64,000 nucleotides of DNA from Rhodobacteraceae bacterium IMCC1335 (GTDB taxonomy: Bacteria; Pseudomonadota; Alphaproteobacteria; Rhodobacterales; Rhodobacteraceae): the NCBI GenBank assembly GCA_039640495.1, contig CP046864.1, positions 3,211,001 through 3,275,000 on the forward strand, given 5' to 3'. Shown here in pieces: positions 55,598-64,000 of this stretch (position 1 is its first letter; the number at the start of each line of letters is the position of its first letter). The position numbers and the translations under genes were made by a program. The notes under the pieces are model-generated. The model searched no databases and had not been told where the DNA came from. It saw nothing but the letters and a program-made list of their open reading frames with translations.

Positions 55598-56812
55598 AGC
55601 CTTTGCACGGGGCGATCGCTGGGGGTGTTCACCACGCCCCCCCGTTTGGCCAGCGAATAGACATCTGCGGCAACTTGGGCGCTTTTGCGAAGCGTTTCGG
55701 GGGCCAAATGCGCGTAGCGTTTGGTGGTGTTGATTGAGGCATGACCAAGCAAATTTTGAACCTCATAAATTGAAACGCCGTTATTCACCAAAATGCTGGC
55801 AAAGCTATGGCGCAAATCATGCAGCCTGAAATCCCGCAAGCCCGCAGCGCGCCTTGTTCCAAGACCGATATAGATTTTGATAGGGGCGGCCCGTTTTCAG
55901 ATTTCCAAACACATAGACGCATGGGTTTTCCAGCGAATGCTGATCATGAAACTGTTTGACCACGCGCAACAGATCCAGAACCGCCTCTGCGATCGCCAGT
56001 TTGCGAAACTGGCCGGATTTTGTTTTTGGAATCGTCCAAACGGCATTTTCTAAATCAAAATCTTGCCATCGCGCCTGCGCCGCCTCGTTGCGGCGGGCGC
56101 CGGTCAGCAGCAAAAACCCGATAAAGAATTTTAACATGTGATTTTTGCTTCGATTTAATTCGAAAAACAATTTGATATGCTCTTCTTCTGAGAGGTAGCG
56201 GTTCAATTTAGGCGGATCTTTCAGGTATTGAATGTCCAAATGGCGCGCGGGCGGTACGTTTTTAAGCCGCCATTTATGCGCCCGGTTAAACAGCGCCCCC
56301 AACAATACCAAGCTTTGATTGATCATGCCGGCTGAAAATCCGGATGCTTTTTTACCAGATGTATATCGGATCACCATGTCAGGGGTGATTTCAACAAAGG
56401 TTTTGCGGCCAAATACGGGCGCCAGATGCAACCGAAACAGGCTTTCATCCACATGCCAGCTGGGTTTGTGCAGTTTGATAAACGGCAAATATTGAGCCTG
56501 GAAAAACGTTTCAAGCTGCGGCGTCGCTTTGAGTTGATTTTTTTCGTCTAGCGGATCAATTCCATAGGCGACTTGCCGGTGGTGTTGCAGCGCTAAGCGC
56601 CGCGCATCGGCCACTTTCAACGCCGGAAAGGCTCCAAGGCTCATATTGCGCTGCCGACCACCAATGCGATATCGAAATAAAAACCTTTTTGAGCCCTTGG
56701 TCACCACGGCGGATAGGCCCAGCGTTTTTGGATCCTTTACATAGAGATAGGCCTTACTCTGCGGACAAATTGCAGATTCCAACGCTTTATTGGTAAATTG
56801 AGATGGTTGCAT
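55594..56812 (-). pseudogene. Tyrosine recombinase, element 2, frameshifted
   Basis: Homologue of the integrase at 34919-36094 over its length (SKRFLFRYRIGGRQRNMSLG; LLTGARRNEAAQ). The frame breaks near 55830: the first part ends AGFQAA and the rest (LRDFRLHDLRHSFASILV to TTKRYAHL) continues in another frame from 55839. A 2-base loss in a GC repeat, or one inserted base, explains it. All catalytic residues except for the break are there, so the damage is recent or a sequence error. Confidence 0.85.
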
Positions 56813-57188
56813 GTTAGCTCATCCAAATAAAAGATACTTATTAACTTTATAAGGTGCCAAAAAGATCAAAAATAGCGAAACCCAGAGAAAATACTTTTGG
56901 TATCGAATTTGAGGAAATCTTATGTTTCTATCGATATTCTTGGCCTCATTATCAAATTTTCCTAATAGATCTAGGTTTTTGGAATTTTTCTCAAAAAAAC
57001 TCTGTTTCAAAACCACCGCACCTAAGGAGAATGGCCGACACAAAAAATCTAATTTTTATATTATTAAATAGTTTCAATAAGATACAATTTTTGAGAGGGC
57101 GGAATTTGAGCCTCAGAAAATACTGGACAAGTCTCTATTGAGCGGTAAGCATTAGTCCGAATGACTTTTTTAACCGGTATTTTTTCTC
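56813..57188. other. AT-rich gap between integrase 2 and XRE 2
   Basis: About 375 bp, counterpart of the short divergent promoter region in element 1 but longer. No convincing gene or hairpin. Confidence 0.4.
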
Positions 57189-57440
57189 ATGGAAGTGCCC
57201 TCTGCACGTCAAATTATTGCGGCCCGTGGGCTACTTGGAATTTCGCAACAGAGATTAGCGGAAGGCTCTGGTGTGTCGATTGCTGCGCTAAAAAGGTTTG
57301 AGGCAAAAGCAGATCAATCTGACGATAAAGCAAATACCCGCGTGGGAACGATTTCAAAGCTGATGCTCTATCTTAAGGGCCGCGGCATCGCTTTTTTAAG
57401 CCATGATGATTTCCAAGGCGTGGTTCTCAAAGAAAAGTGA
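57189..57440 (+). CDS. Small XRE-type regulator, element 2
   Basis: 83 residues, PSARQIIAARGLLGISQQRL and AEGSGVSIAALKRFEA; a homologue of the element-1 regulator. It points at flagellin copy 3, mirroring the arrangement at copy 1. Confidence 0.82.
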   Translation: MEVPSARQIIAARGLLGISQQRLAEGSGVSIAALKRFEAKADQSDDKANTRVGTISKLMLYLKGRGIAFLSHDDFQGVVLKEK

Positions 57441-57545
57441 TATTTTTTGATTATTTAAATCAATTGTTTAATGGAATTTCCCGCTGGATAGCTTCTACCA
57501 AAAAAAGCAAGCTTAAAAAATGTAAAACCGAGCAAGATAAAAATT

Positions 57546-57569
57546 TGTGACACAGGCGGGTCAAGCCTG
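57546..57569. repeat. Repeat and inverted repeat upstream of flagellin copy 3
   Basis: TGTGACACAGGCGGGTC matches the element-1 right-end repeat (39182-39198) with one mismatch. Its CAGGC, seven bases, GCCTG (57553-57569) again has the arm-spacer-arm form of a recombinase core. Confidence 0.45.
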
Positions 57570-57636
57570 ACATTGCAAGATTTCAAAAACATGTATCAAT
57601 TTGTAAAGAAACGGGTTTCTTGGCCCGCGCCGCTGC

Positions 57637-57657
57637 GCGACTAATACAGGCGCTTTG
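57637..57657. repeat. Flagellin junction 3
   Basis: GCGACTAATACAGGCGCTTTG. From here downstream it equals codons 6-12 of intact copy 2; upstream all similarity is lost and no in-frame ATG or GTG exists before a stop at 57604. Confidence 0.5.
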
Positions 57658-59448
57658 ATGGCCCAAGCAGCGGCATCTAGCGTGAATAAAGAGATGGAAA
57701 TCTCAATGGAGCGTCTTGCGACCGGCAAACGTATTAACTCTGCTGCTGATGACGCGGCTGGCGTAGCGATTGCTTCGCGTTTGACATCTGAGATCAAAGG
57801 CACCAACATGGCGATCCGTAATGCGATGGACGGGCAAGCGATGATCGACACCGCAGAGGGCGCGCATGCAGAAGTTGAGAATATTTTACAGCGCATGCGT
57901 GAACTGGCCGTTCAGTCGTCAAACGGCACTAATGACGCCAACGATCGGGCAAATCTTCAATCTGAAATGACACAGCTGTCTACTGAGATCGATCGCATTG
58001 CCGGTACAACGTCTTGGGCTGGCATCAACTTGTTGGATGGTGCAACTCCAAATACCAATAGTTTGGCAACTTCACACTCAGATGTGAAAAATATTTCGCT
58101 GGCCGTTGGTTCAGGAACCACAAACCTTGACTCTATCAGCGTCAACATTGGTGCTCTTTCTGCGTCAGCGCTTGGAATAGGTGGAGGTACTTCAACTCCA
58201 ACAATTGCAAGTACTGTGAATGCCGGTGGTGCAGCTGGAAATGTATCAGTGGCCCAAGCAAATGATAAGCACGCAGCATTCACATTTTCTGGAACGTGGG
58301 CTGCGGGTGACACATTTTCTGCAAATCTAAATGGGGTAGCGATCTCAATCACGGCTGTCGACGCAGATGGATATTCTAACGATACTGAGGGACTGGCCCG
58401 CCAGTTTGCAGACGCTATCGTAACTGCTCGAGATACCGCAGCAAATGCAGGAGAACTTACTGGGCTTGAAGTATCGCGCAGTGGTTTGGTTGTAAGTGCA
58501 GGTTTTGGTAGTGCGACAGCCGGTAGTTCCGCTGTTGACATTTCATTGATAAATGCTGGTGTCACTAGTGGAGACGCAACTGCGGCAATTGATGCAACCT
58601 CTACTGCGAATACGATTGCTCTCACAGCCGGAGCAGCAAACGACGTCGGAGTTTTTTCAGTAGATATCAATGGAGAAACTGTGACGCTCACGCAAGGGAC
58701 AGGTTTCGGTGGCACGTCAGCTTTCACAGATGATACCGCTGGCGGAAATGCTGCCTTGGCTGCTGCAATCAATGCGAAAGTCGCTACCAGTGGCGATGCT
58801 CTTTACGGTTCGAACATCGTTGCAACCGCGAGCGCAACTGCAGTAACGTTGACACAGACATTAGTTGTCGACAGCACAACCGCATCATCAACTGCTGGTA
58901 CTGCGACTTTCTCAGAGAGTGGCGGAACCTTTACCATGGGCGGAACATATGCTGCTGGTGACGTTTTCAATACTGTGATTGACGGAGTTGAAGTATCTAT
59001 AACCACCTCCGCAACTGACTCTTATGCAGAGACAACTGCTGGTGCCGTTTCTCAAATGGCTCAAGCGATTACCGATGCTGGTATTTCTAATGTTACAGTG
59101 TCCAACATTACTGCAACTGGGTTCACTGTGGAAAGATCAAATGCGATTGACATCACATCGATCTCTGCTGCTCAAAGCACAATCACAAGCTTAGACACTG
59201 CGTTGCAAACCATTGCTTCACAGCGTGCTAATCTTGGTGCCGTAAGCAACCGCTTAGACAGCACTGTAAGCAACCTGACTAACATCAGCTCTAATCTACA
59301 AGCTGGTCGTGGCCGCATTGAAGACGCAGATTTTGCAGCTGAAACGACTTCACTGGCGAAGTCTCAAATCCTGCAGCAAGCGTCAACAGCGATGCTGGCG
59401 CAGGCCAATGCCTCAAAGCAAAACGTGCTGAGCCTGCTGCAAGGTTAA
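57658..59448 (+). CDS. Flagellin copy 3, lacking the normal start
   Basis: 597 residues from the ATG at 57658. Conserved D0/D1 ends and a longer central region (about residues 130-530, serine/threonine/alanine rich) unlike the other copies. It lacks the first five codons (MALTV) of a proper start; TTG at 57655 is the only other option and neither has a ribosome site. A CAAGATAA with TAAA 15 bases upstream (near 57515) is a poor sigma-28 match. Likely silent unless recombined. Confidence 0.85.
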   Translation: MAQAAASSVNKEMEISMERLATGKRINSAADDAAGVAIASRLTSEIKGTNMAIRNAMDGQAMIDTAEGAHAEVENILQRMRELAVQSSNGTNDANDRANLQSEMTQLSTEIDRIAGTTSWAGINLLDGATPNTNSLATSHSDVKNISLAVGSGTTNLDSISVNIGALSASALGIGGGTSTPTIASTVNAGGAAGNVSVAQANDKHAAFTFSGTWAAGDTFSANLNGVAISITAVDADGYSNDTEGLARQFADAIVTARDTAANAGELTGLEVSRSGLVVSAGFGSATAGSSAVDISLINAGVTSGDATAAIDATSTANTIALTAGAANDVGVFSVDINGETVTLTQGTGFGGTSAFTDDTAGGNAALAAAINAKVATSGDALYGSNIVATASATAVTLTQTLVVDSTTASSTAGTATFSESGGTFTMGGTYAAGDVFNTVIDGVEVSITTSATDSYAETTAGAVSQMAQAITDAGISNVTVSNITATGFTVERSNAIDITSISAAQSTITSLDTALQTIASQRANLGAVSNRLDSTVSNLTNISSNLQAGRGRIEDADFAAETTSLAKSQILQQASTAMLAQANASKQNVLSLLQG

Positions 59449-59468
59449 GCGCAATTCAAATGCCTACA

Positions 59469-59497
59469 GAAAAGCCCGCGCAAGCGGGCTTTTTTGA
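59469..59497 (+). terminator. Terminator of flagellin copy 3
   Basis: AAGCCCGC / GCGGGCTT with a T-run. The sequence from stop codon to hairpin equals that of copy 2. Confidence 0.92.
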
Positions 59498-59556
59498 CTC
59501 TGCACCCTTACTTCAAAAATCGCGCGGAAGATGAAGAAACCGCGCGCAGCGCTGCC

Positions 59557-60066
59557 TTAATTTAAACTATAATCCCGCACCAGGCGCACGGCGTTTTCTT
59601 GAAAATAGAAAAACCGATTATACAATTGCCCCGTATAAAAATTCACCGTCCAGAAATATTGATCGGTATAAAAGCTCTGATCACTGGTCCAATAGGAACC
59701 CTGATGCGTGTTGGGAAAGGTCTGCTGATTAATTTTCGGCGCATCAACGTTTTTTTGGATCAAACCTTTCAGCTCTTTTACCGTGGGCAGACGCCAACCC
59801 CCGCCCCAGTTTTCGCGCATCACGGCGCTGATCTGTTCGGCCTGCGCGACGGTCAGCATTTTTATCTCACCCTGGCAGGTCTCATCCTGCCAAACCTGCC
59901 CGATACTGCAGCGCATCCATTCCAATTTATTGAAATAATCGCGCGCAAGCGGCCCATCCCGTTGCAATCGCAGCGTTTCTGCACAAGCCGGTGCGCTTTG
60001 AATAAGACAGCCGATTAGCAAAGCATAAAGAAAAGGGCGCGCCATCTGAACTTTCGTTTTTTTCAT
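59557..60066 (-). CDS. DUF1566 (Lcl C-terminal) secreted protein
   Basis: 169 residues with a signal peptide (ending PACAET). The GGGWRLPTVKELKGLIQ and final QENAVRLVRDY are the DUF1566 pattern. Function unknown. Divergent from pomA; it could be periplasmic and motor-associated, but this is only positional. Confidence 0.8.
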   Translation of the reverse strand: MKKTKVQMARPFLYALLIGCLIQSAPACAETLRLQRDGPLARDYFNKLEWMRCSIGQVWQDETCQGEIKMLTVAQAEQISAVMRENWGGGWRLPTVKELKGLIQKNVDAPKINQQTFPNTHQGSYWTSDQSFYTDQYFWTVNFYTGQLYNRFFYFQENAVRLVRDYSLN

Positions 60067-60090
60067 CACTCTGCGCTGATTTTCACAAGA

Positions 60091-60106
60091 TGGCATCACT
60101 TTTGCA
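60091..60106 (+). promoter_or_regulatory. Sigma-54 promoter for pomA-pomB
   Basis: TGGCAT, CACTT, TTGCA with exact -24/-12 spacing; start site about 23 bases before pomA. Confidence 0.82.
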
Positions 60107-60138
60107 ACCTAATTCGAAAAACATACAGAGCGGACATT

Positions 60139-60903
60139 ATGGATTTAGCTTCACTTATCGGCATGCTTGGCGCGCTTGGCTTCATCGGCGGCAGTATGAT
60201 TTCCTCAGCGGGCTCGCTTGGGCCCTTTCTTGACGTTCCCTCAGCGCTTGTGGTTTTGGGCGGCACATTCTTTGCGGTGATGTGGACAACCCCCCTGCCC
60301 GCCTTTCTGGGCCATTTTGGGGCGATGGCGAAATGCTTCTTACCCCCCGTCAAGAAATTGGATGCCACGATCATTCGCATGGTTGAGTTGGCAGCGATCG
60401 CCCGTAAAGACGGGATGATGGCGCTTGAGGGCCAAGATGTGCCCGATAAATTCTTTGAAAAAGGCATGCAGCTGCTGGTTGATGGCGCTGATGAGCCGAA
60501 AATGGTTAAAATCATGAATGCGGAAATTGCCGCGATGAAAAGCAGGCATGAGGTCAATCATGGAATCTTAACGGCGTGGATTGATATCGCCCCGGCGATG
60601 GGAATGATCGGAACCTTGATCGGCCTCGTTGTGATGTTGGGAAATATGAGCGATCCAAAAGCGATCGGCCCCGCGATGGCGGTGGCCTTGTTGACCACGC
60701 TTTATGGAGCGTTTTTTGCCAACGTGTTTTTTGGCCCGATCCGCACCAAATTAGAAGGCTACACAGCCTATGAAATCTTCTATCGCGGGGTGGTTTTAGA
60801 AGGCCTGCGCAATATTGCCCGCGGCGAATCTCCACGCAATATTCAAGATGTTTTGGCGTCAAACCTGCCGTCCAAACAGCAAGAAAAATTGGCGGCGGCA
60901 TAA
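60139..60903 (+). CDS. pomA: Flagellar stator protein, PomA type
   Basis: 254 residues, four membrane helices. Very close to Vibrio PomA in APAMGMIGTLIGLVVMLGNM and DPKAIGPAMAVALLTTLYGA. Forms the ion channel with PomB; PomA-type stators are usually sodium-driven. Three bases separate it from pomB. Confidence 0.93.
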   Translation: MDLASLIGMLGALGFIGGSMISSAGSLGPFLDVPSALVVLGGTFFAVMWTTPLPAFLGHFGAMAKCFLPPVKKLDATIIRMVELAAIARKDGMMALEGQDVPDKFFEKGMQLLVDGADEPKMVKIMNAEIAAMKSRHEVNHGILTAWIDIAPAMGMIGTLIGLVVMLGNMSDPKAIGPAMAVALLTTLYGAFFANVFFGPIRTKLEGYTAYEIFYRGVVLEGLRNIARGESPRNIQDVLASNLPSKQQEKLAAA

Positions 60904-60906
60904 CCG

Positions 60907-62136
60907 ATGGCAGAGGATCTCGAAGAAGACGACGCCCCCGAAGAAGAATGTCCGAAATGTCCGCCGGCCGGTGCGCCGGCCTGGATGGCAACATTCGCCG
61001 ATATGGCGACCTTGTTGATGGCATTTTTCGTGATGATTTTGTCTTTCGCCGAGATGAATGTTCCAAAGTTCAAACAGATTTCTGGGTCTTTAAAGGATTC
61101 ATTTGGTGTTCAACGGTTGATCCCGGTGGTGGAACAGCCCGAAGGCACAACCGTGCTTGAAATGCGCTTTAGCCCCTCTCCCTCACCATCAGTGACCGAG
61201 GACATGACGCAGCAAACAACCGAAATTACTAAACCCGATGTCGAAGTTCCGACAGATAATGACGATAGCGATGGGTCTGACGAAATGCAGGAAGGCCAAG
61301 AACTCGTCGAAGGTCTGGGCGGTAAAGAGCAAGATGGCAGCGGAGAAAACGATCAGAAAAACCAAGCCGAGAAACTGGCAGATGCCATCGAACAAATCGC
61401 GCAGGCTGTTGATATAGCGGTTTCGACCCTAGACAATAAGGTTGTGGTGGATCTGAAGGCAAAAGGATCCTCGCCCGAAGAAATGAAAGAGAAATTCAAA
61501 AAAGTGGGTCAAGCCGTGTCATTGGCCGAGCTGGCCACTGGGCAATCAGAGCAAGAGGTTTTATTTGGCGGGTTGGAAGAACAGCTAAGCGAATTGATTG
61601 ATTTTGTCTCTGAGCTTGAGAACCAGTTGAAAAAATTGGGCGGTCAAGACAGCGAAGAGGCCTTTGCCGAAGCTGGAAAAGCCGAAAAGAAAGCCCAAGA
61701 CGCCGCAGAAGATTTGAAAGTGAAATTGCAGGACCAGATTGAATTTGGCGCTGTCACTGTAGAGACACGCGATAATAAAGTGTTTGTCACCGTCGGTACG
61801 GGTGGCGCCTTCCCCTCTGGCTCGGCCAATCTAACCGCTCAAGCGCAAGAAATTATTGACCAAATTGCAAATGTCAGCGATGGCAGCGATAACAGCATCA
61901 CTGTTGCGGGCCATACAGATGATGTGCCGATTGCCTTTGGTGCGCTTTACCGCGACAATTGGGATTTAGCAGCAGCGCGCGCATCAAGCGTGGTGCAAGC
62001 CATCGAAAGCAGCGGTCAAGTTGGTCCTGGCCGGTTGGAAGCAAAAAGTTATGGTGAAACCAGACCGATCGCGGATAATGCCACGGCCGCAGGACGCGAG
62101 GAAAATCGCCGCATTGAAATTGAGCTTGAATATTAA
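60907..62136 (+). CDS. pomB: Flagellar stator protein, PomB type, enlarged
   Basis: 409 residues against about 315 in Vibrio. N-terminus CPKCPPAGAPAWMATFAD contains the ion-binding aspartate D32, then a plug-like SFAEMNVPKFKQISGS. The C-terminal OmpA-like domain (VAGHTDDVPIAFG... RASSVVQAIESSG) anchors to peptidoglycan. In between, about residues 95-270, is an unusually long acidic and coiled-coil segment. Confidence 0.93.
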   Translation: MAEDLEEDDAPEEECPKCPPAGAPAWMATFADMATLLMAFFVMILSFAEMNVPKFKQISGSLKDSFGVQRLIPVVEQPEGTTVLEMRFSPSPSPSVTEDMTQQTTEITKPDVEVPTDNDDSDGSDEMQEGQELVEGLGGKEQDGSGENDQKNQAEKLADAIEQIAQAVDIAVSTLDNKVVVDLKAKGSSPEEMKEKFKKVGQAVSLAELATGQSEQEVLFGGLEEQLSELIDFVSELENQLKKLGGQDSEEAFAEAGKAEKKAQDAAEDLKVKLQDQIEFGAVTVETRDNKVFVTVGTGGAFPSGSANLTAQAQEIIDQIANVSDGSDNSITVAGHTDDVPIAFGALYRDNWDLAAARASSVVQAIESSGQVGPGRLEAKSYGETRPIADNATAAGREENRRIEIELEY

Positions 62137-62237
62137 AGCAGCAAGGATCGCGGTGACCGATGCGTCCCCGCGCACCTATCCAACCACCAGATCGGGCTGA
62201 ACAGTCACGCAAACGCAAATTGACCCGGCCGGTTCGA

Positions 62238-62465
62238 TTAATCGCGCTTCTTCCATTGGCGATATTCAAACGCGGATTTCAAAAGTGCAAAAAAGGCCAA
62301 CACACCGACCAAAATCAAAGCGATGGTCAAAGGCTTTAAACTGGCCACAGCAGATAAAATCGACCGGTCAATAAAGGTGAGTAACGCGATGGTCAGCACG
62401 GATAACAAGAAAATCCGAATGGCCATGCAAATACGGCAGGGAGTGTCTTTTTCCTTTGGAACCAT
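62238..62465 (-). CDS. Small membrane protein, 75 residues
   Basis: Two membrane segments (about 16-36 and 44-63) and a basic end RQWKKRD. AAGGAG with an 8-base spacer supports the start. No family recognised. Divergent from rpoN. Confidence 0.6.
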   Translation of the reverse strand: MVPKEKDTPCRICMAIRIFLLSVLTIALLTFIDRSILSAVASLKPLTIALILVGVLAFFALLKSAFEYRQWKKRD

Positions 62466-62544
62466 GTAGATAACTCCTTCCAGATTTATCTTACCAGAAA
62501 CTTAATAAAGACTGAATCAATATTTTTTCAGTATTTTGCAGTTT

Positions 62545-62560
62545 TGGCATATTCTTTGCT
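62545..62560 (+). promoter_or_regulatory. Sigma-54 promoter for rpoN
   Basis: TGGCAT, ATTCT, TTGCT, exact spacing; start site about 23 bases before the rpoN ATG. Suggests sigma-54 activates its own gene. Confidence 0.75.
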
Positions 62561-62593
62561 TTCTTTGTTGTGTAACAGTGTTTGGTAATTGAT

Positions 62594-63964
62594 ATGTCGA
62601 TGCTTGGCCTCAATATTGGAACCCAACAGGTTCAAAAGCAAAGCTTGGTTATTACGCCACAGCTGCAACATGCTATCAGCATCTTGCAGATGAACAATCT
62701 GGAATTAGAAAAGCACTTAGAAGATCTGGCCGAAAGCAATCCGTTCATTGAGGTCAAAGGCGTTAACTCGGAAAACAAACGTAAAGCCGAGATTGATTTT
62801 CAACCTGCAAAGGCCGGCGCAGGTATTTCTAACTCTTTTATGGAAACACTTCTGGGCGAACGTCCGGAAACCTTGCTGGAACATATTTGCAAACAAATTC
62901 GCCTGCAAAATTTTTCAGAGCAGTATAATTCGATCGCATATCGATTGCTGGCCGATATCACCCCGGCGGGATATTTGCCAATCGATCTCGAAGAGGTTGC
63001 GGATCAATTATCTGCCGATCTGGCGGATGTGACCGCGGTGTTAGAACAGCTGCAAGGGTTTGAGCCGGTCGGGTTATTTGCACGTAACTTGGCCGAATGC
63101 CTCACATTACAAGCCAAAGAGCGCAAAGAATTCGACGCACCGATGAAAGTCGTGCTGGCAAACCTTGAAATGTTAGCGCAAGGCAAAATCAAAGAATTAT
63201 GCAACTTAGCGGGCTGCGCGGCAGAAGATGTAAAGCAACGCGTGTTGCAAATCCGGCAATATAATCCAAAGCCAGGTGCGTTATTTGATTGTGAGGCATT
63301 GGGCAGCAACAGAGAGCCCGATTTAATCGTACAACGCCACGGGGATCAGATTGAAATCGCATTAAACCGTTCATCTTTGCCCAGCGTCAAAGTCAATATG
63401 GACTACGCAAATACGTTAAACCAATCCACCCAAAGCGAAGAAAAATCGGTTGAGTTCATAAAAAACTCGATTGCAACGGGCCATTGGCTAAAGCGCGCCA
63501 TCGCGCAACGAAACCAAACGCTACAAATGGTTGCACAGCATATTTTAAAACATCAAATCAAATTTTTTGATGAAGGAATCGCGGGTATTCGTCCCTTGCA
63601 ATTGCGCATTGTTGCAGAAGCCTTGGGAATCCATGAAAGCACGGTCAGCCGTTCAACGGCGTCGGTGCTAATACAAACGCCGCGGGGGACATTCCCGTTG
63701 AAAATGTTCTTTAGCAGTGGTCTTCAGGCAAATACCAGCGAAGAGGGCGTATCTGCTCGGGCGATCCGCAATAAGATCACGGCAATCATTGCAGAAGAAA
63801 GTCCGTTAAAGCCGATTAGCGATGCAAAAATATCCAGTCTTCTCGCCGAAGAGGGATTCACGGTGGCCAGGCGCACCGTTGCAAAATATCGCGAATTGGA
63901 AAATATCAAATCTACAGCGCAGCGCAAACGCGAATATAAACTTAATACATTGATTGCGAAATAA
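62594..63964 (+). CDS. rpoN: RNA polymerase sigma-54 factor
   Basis: 456 residues. Region I is glutamine-rich (QVQKQSLVITPQLQHAISIL), the core-binding domain follows, then the HTH (LGIHESTVSRSTASVL) and near the C-terminus the RpoN box ARRTVAKYRE. ATG at 62594 preferred over TTG at 62582. Its place after the stator genes, and sigma-54 sites at several operons here, suggest a flagellum-dedicated copy, as RpoN2 is for R. sphaeroides fla1. Confidence 0.95.
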   Translation: MSMLGLNIGTQQVQKQSLVITPQLQHAISILQMNNLELEKHLEDLAESNPFIEVKGVNSENKRKAEIDFQPAKAGAGISNSFMETLLGERPETLLEHICKQIRLQNFSEQYNSIAYRLLADITPAGYLPIDLEEVADQLSADLADVTAVLEQLQGFEPVGLFARNLAECLTLQAKERKEFDAPMKVVLANLEMLAQGKIKELCNLAGCAAEDVKQRVLQIRQYNPKPGALFDCEALGSNREPDLIVQRHGDQIEIALNRSSLPSVKVNMDYANTLNQSTQSEEKSVEFIKNSIATGHWLKRAIAQRNQTLQMVAQHILKHQIKFFDEGIAGIRPLQLRIVAEALGIHESTVSRSTASVLIQTPRGTFPLKMFFSSGLQANTSEEGVSARAIRNKITAIIAEESPLKPISDAKISSLLAEEGFTVARRTVAKYRELENIKSTAQRKREYKLNTLIAK

Positions 63965-64000
63965 AGCGTCCCTTCACAGAAGACTGCAAAATCCGCGCGC

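Noticed and set aside
57500-57545. Sigma-28 promoter for flagellin copy 3
   Set aside because: TAAA-N15-CAAGATAA matches only half of the -10 element and there is no start codon with a ribosome site downstream.

Overview
The window reads as a chromosomal segment of a marine alphaproteobacterium, most likely a Rhodobacteraceae/Roseobacter-group organism. Support: roughly half GC, the murA-DUF2948-hisD-UPF0262-phosphatase block, glnK-amtB, a fused cysNC, and leucine-degradation genes. The species call is inference; no rRNA or other taxonomic marker is present.

Layout. 1-32.4 kb is ordinary chromosome. It holds the 3' end of prs, glnK-amtB, a bifunctional penicillin-binding protein, mlaA-mlaC, a run of small metabolic genes to rsmD, an orphan HTH regulator and map. 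Then come the sulfate-activation genes cysD-cysNC with a WecA-like transferase and cysQ, a two-component flavin monooxygenase locus with its GntR regulator, liuE-liuC, a class V aminotransferase, and the murA-hisD block. murA carries a one-base frameshift in a six-base G run. A tRNA-Thr(GGT) follows at 32.46 kb.

32.5-63.9 kb is a flagellar region of polar, gammaproteobacterial (Vibrio-like) flavour: flgP, flgT, a LysM protein, flgA, flgM, flgN-like, flhA, flhF-like, fliS, fliT-like, a sodium-type pomA-pomB stator pair, a MotX-like Sel1 protein and rpoN. I can read sigma-54 (-24/-12) sites in front of flgP, flhA, pomA, rpoN and a pair of unknown genes at 51.7-53.0 kb. I read a sigma-28 site in front of one flagellin. 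Export apparatus, MS ring and fliA are outside the window.

The most unusual structure is the flagellin arrangement. Three flagellin genes share nearly identical 5' and 3' ends, including the terminator, but have different centres. Only the middle copy (39331-40935) has the normal start (MALTVATN...), a ribosome site and a promoter. The copies at 32811-34427 and 57658-59448 are cut off near the same codon, at the motif ACAGGCGC. Each then abuts a homologous pair of genes: a small XRE regulator pointing at the flagellin and a tyrosine recombinase pointing away. Between copies 1 and 2 lies a 4.8-kb AT-rich segment (XRE, integrase, WYL regulator, a small HUH-like protein, unknown ORFs) bounded by CGCCTGT direct repeats. 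The simplest reading is an integrative element that targets the flagellin 5' end and supplies, or switches, the flagellin body behind a single expressed start. The second copy of the unit (55.6-59.5 kb) is inverted and its integrase is frameshifted.
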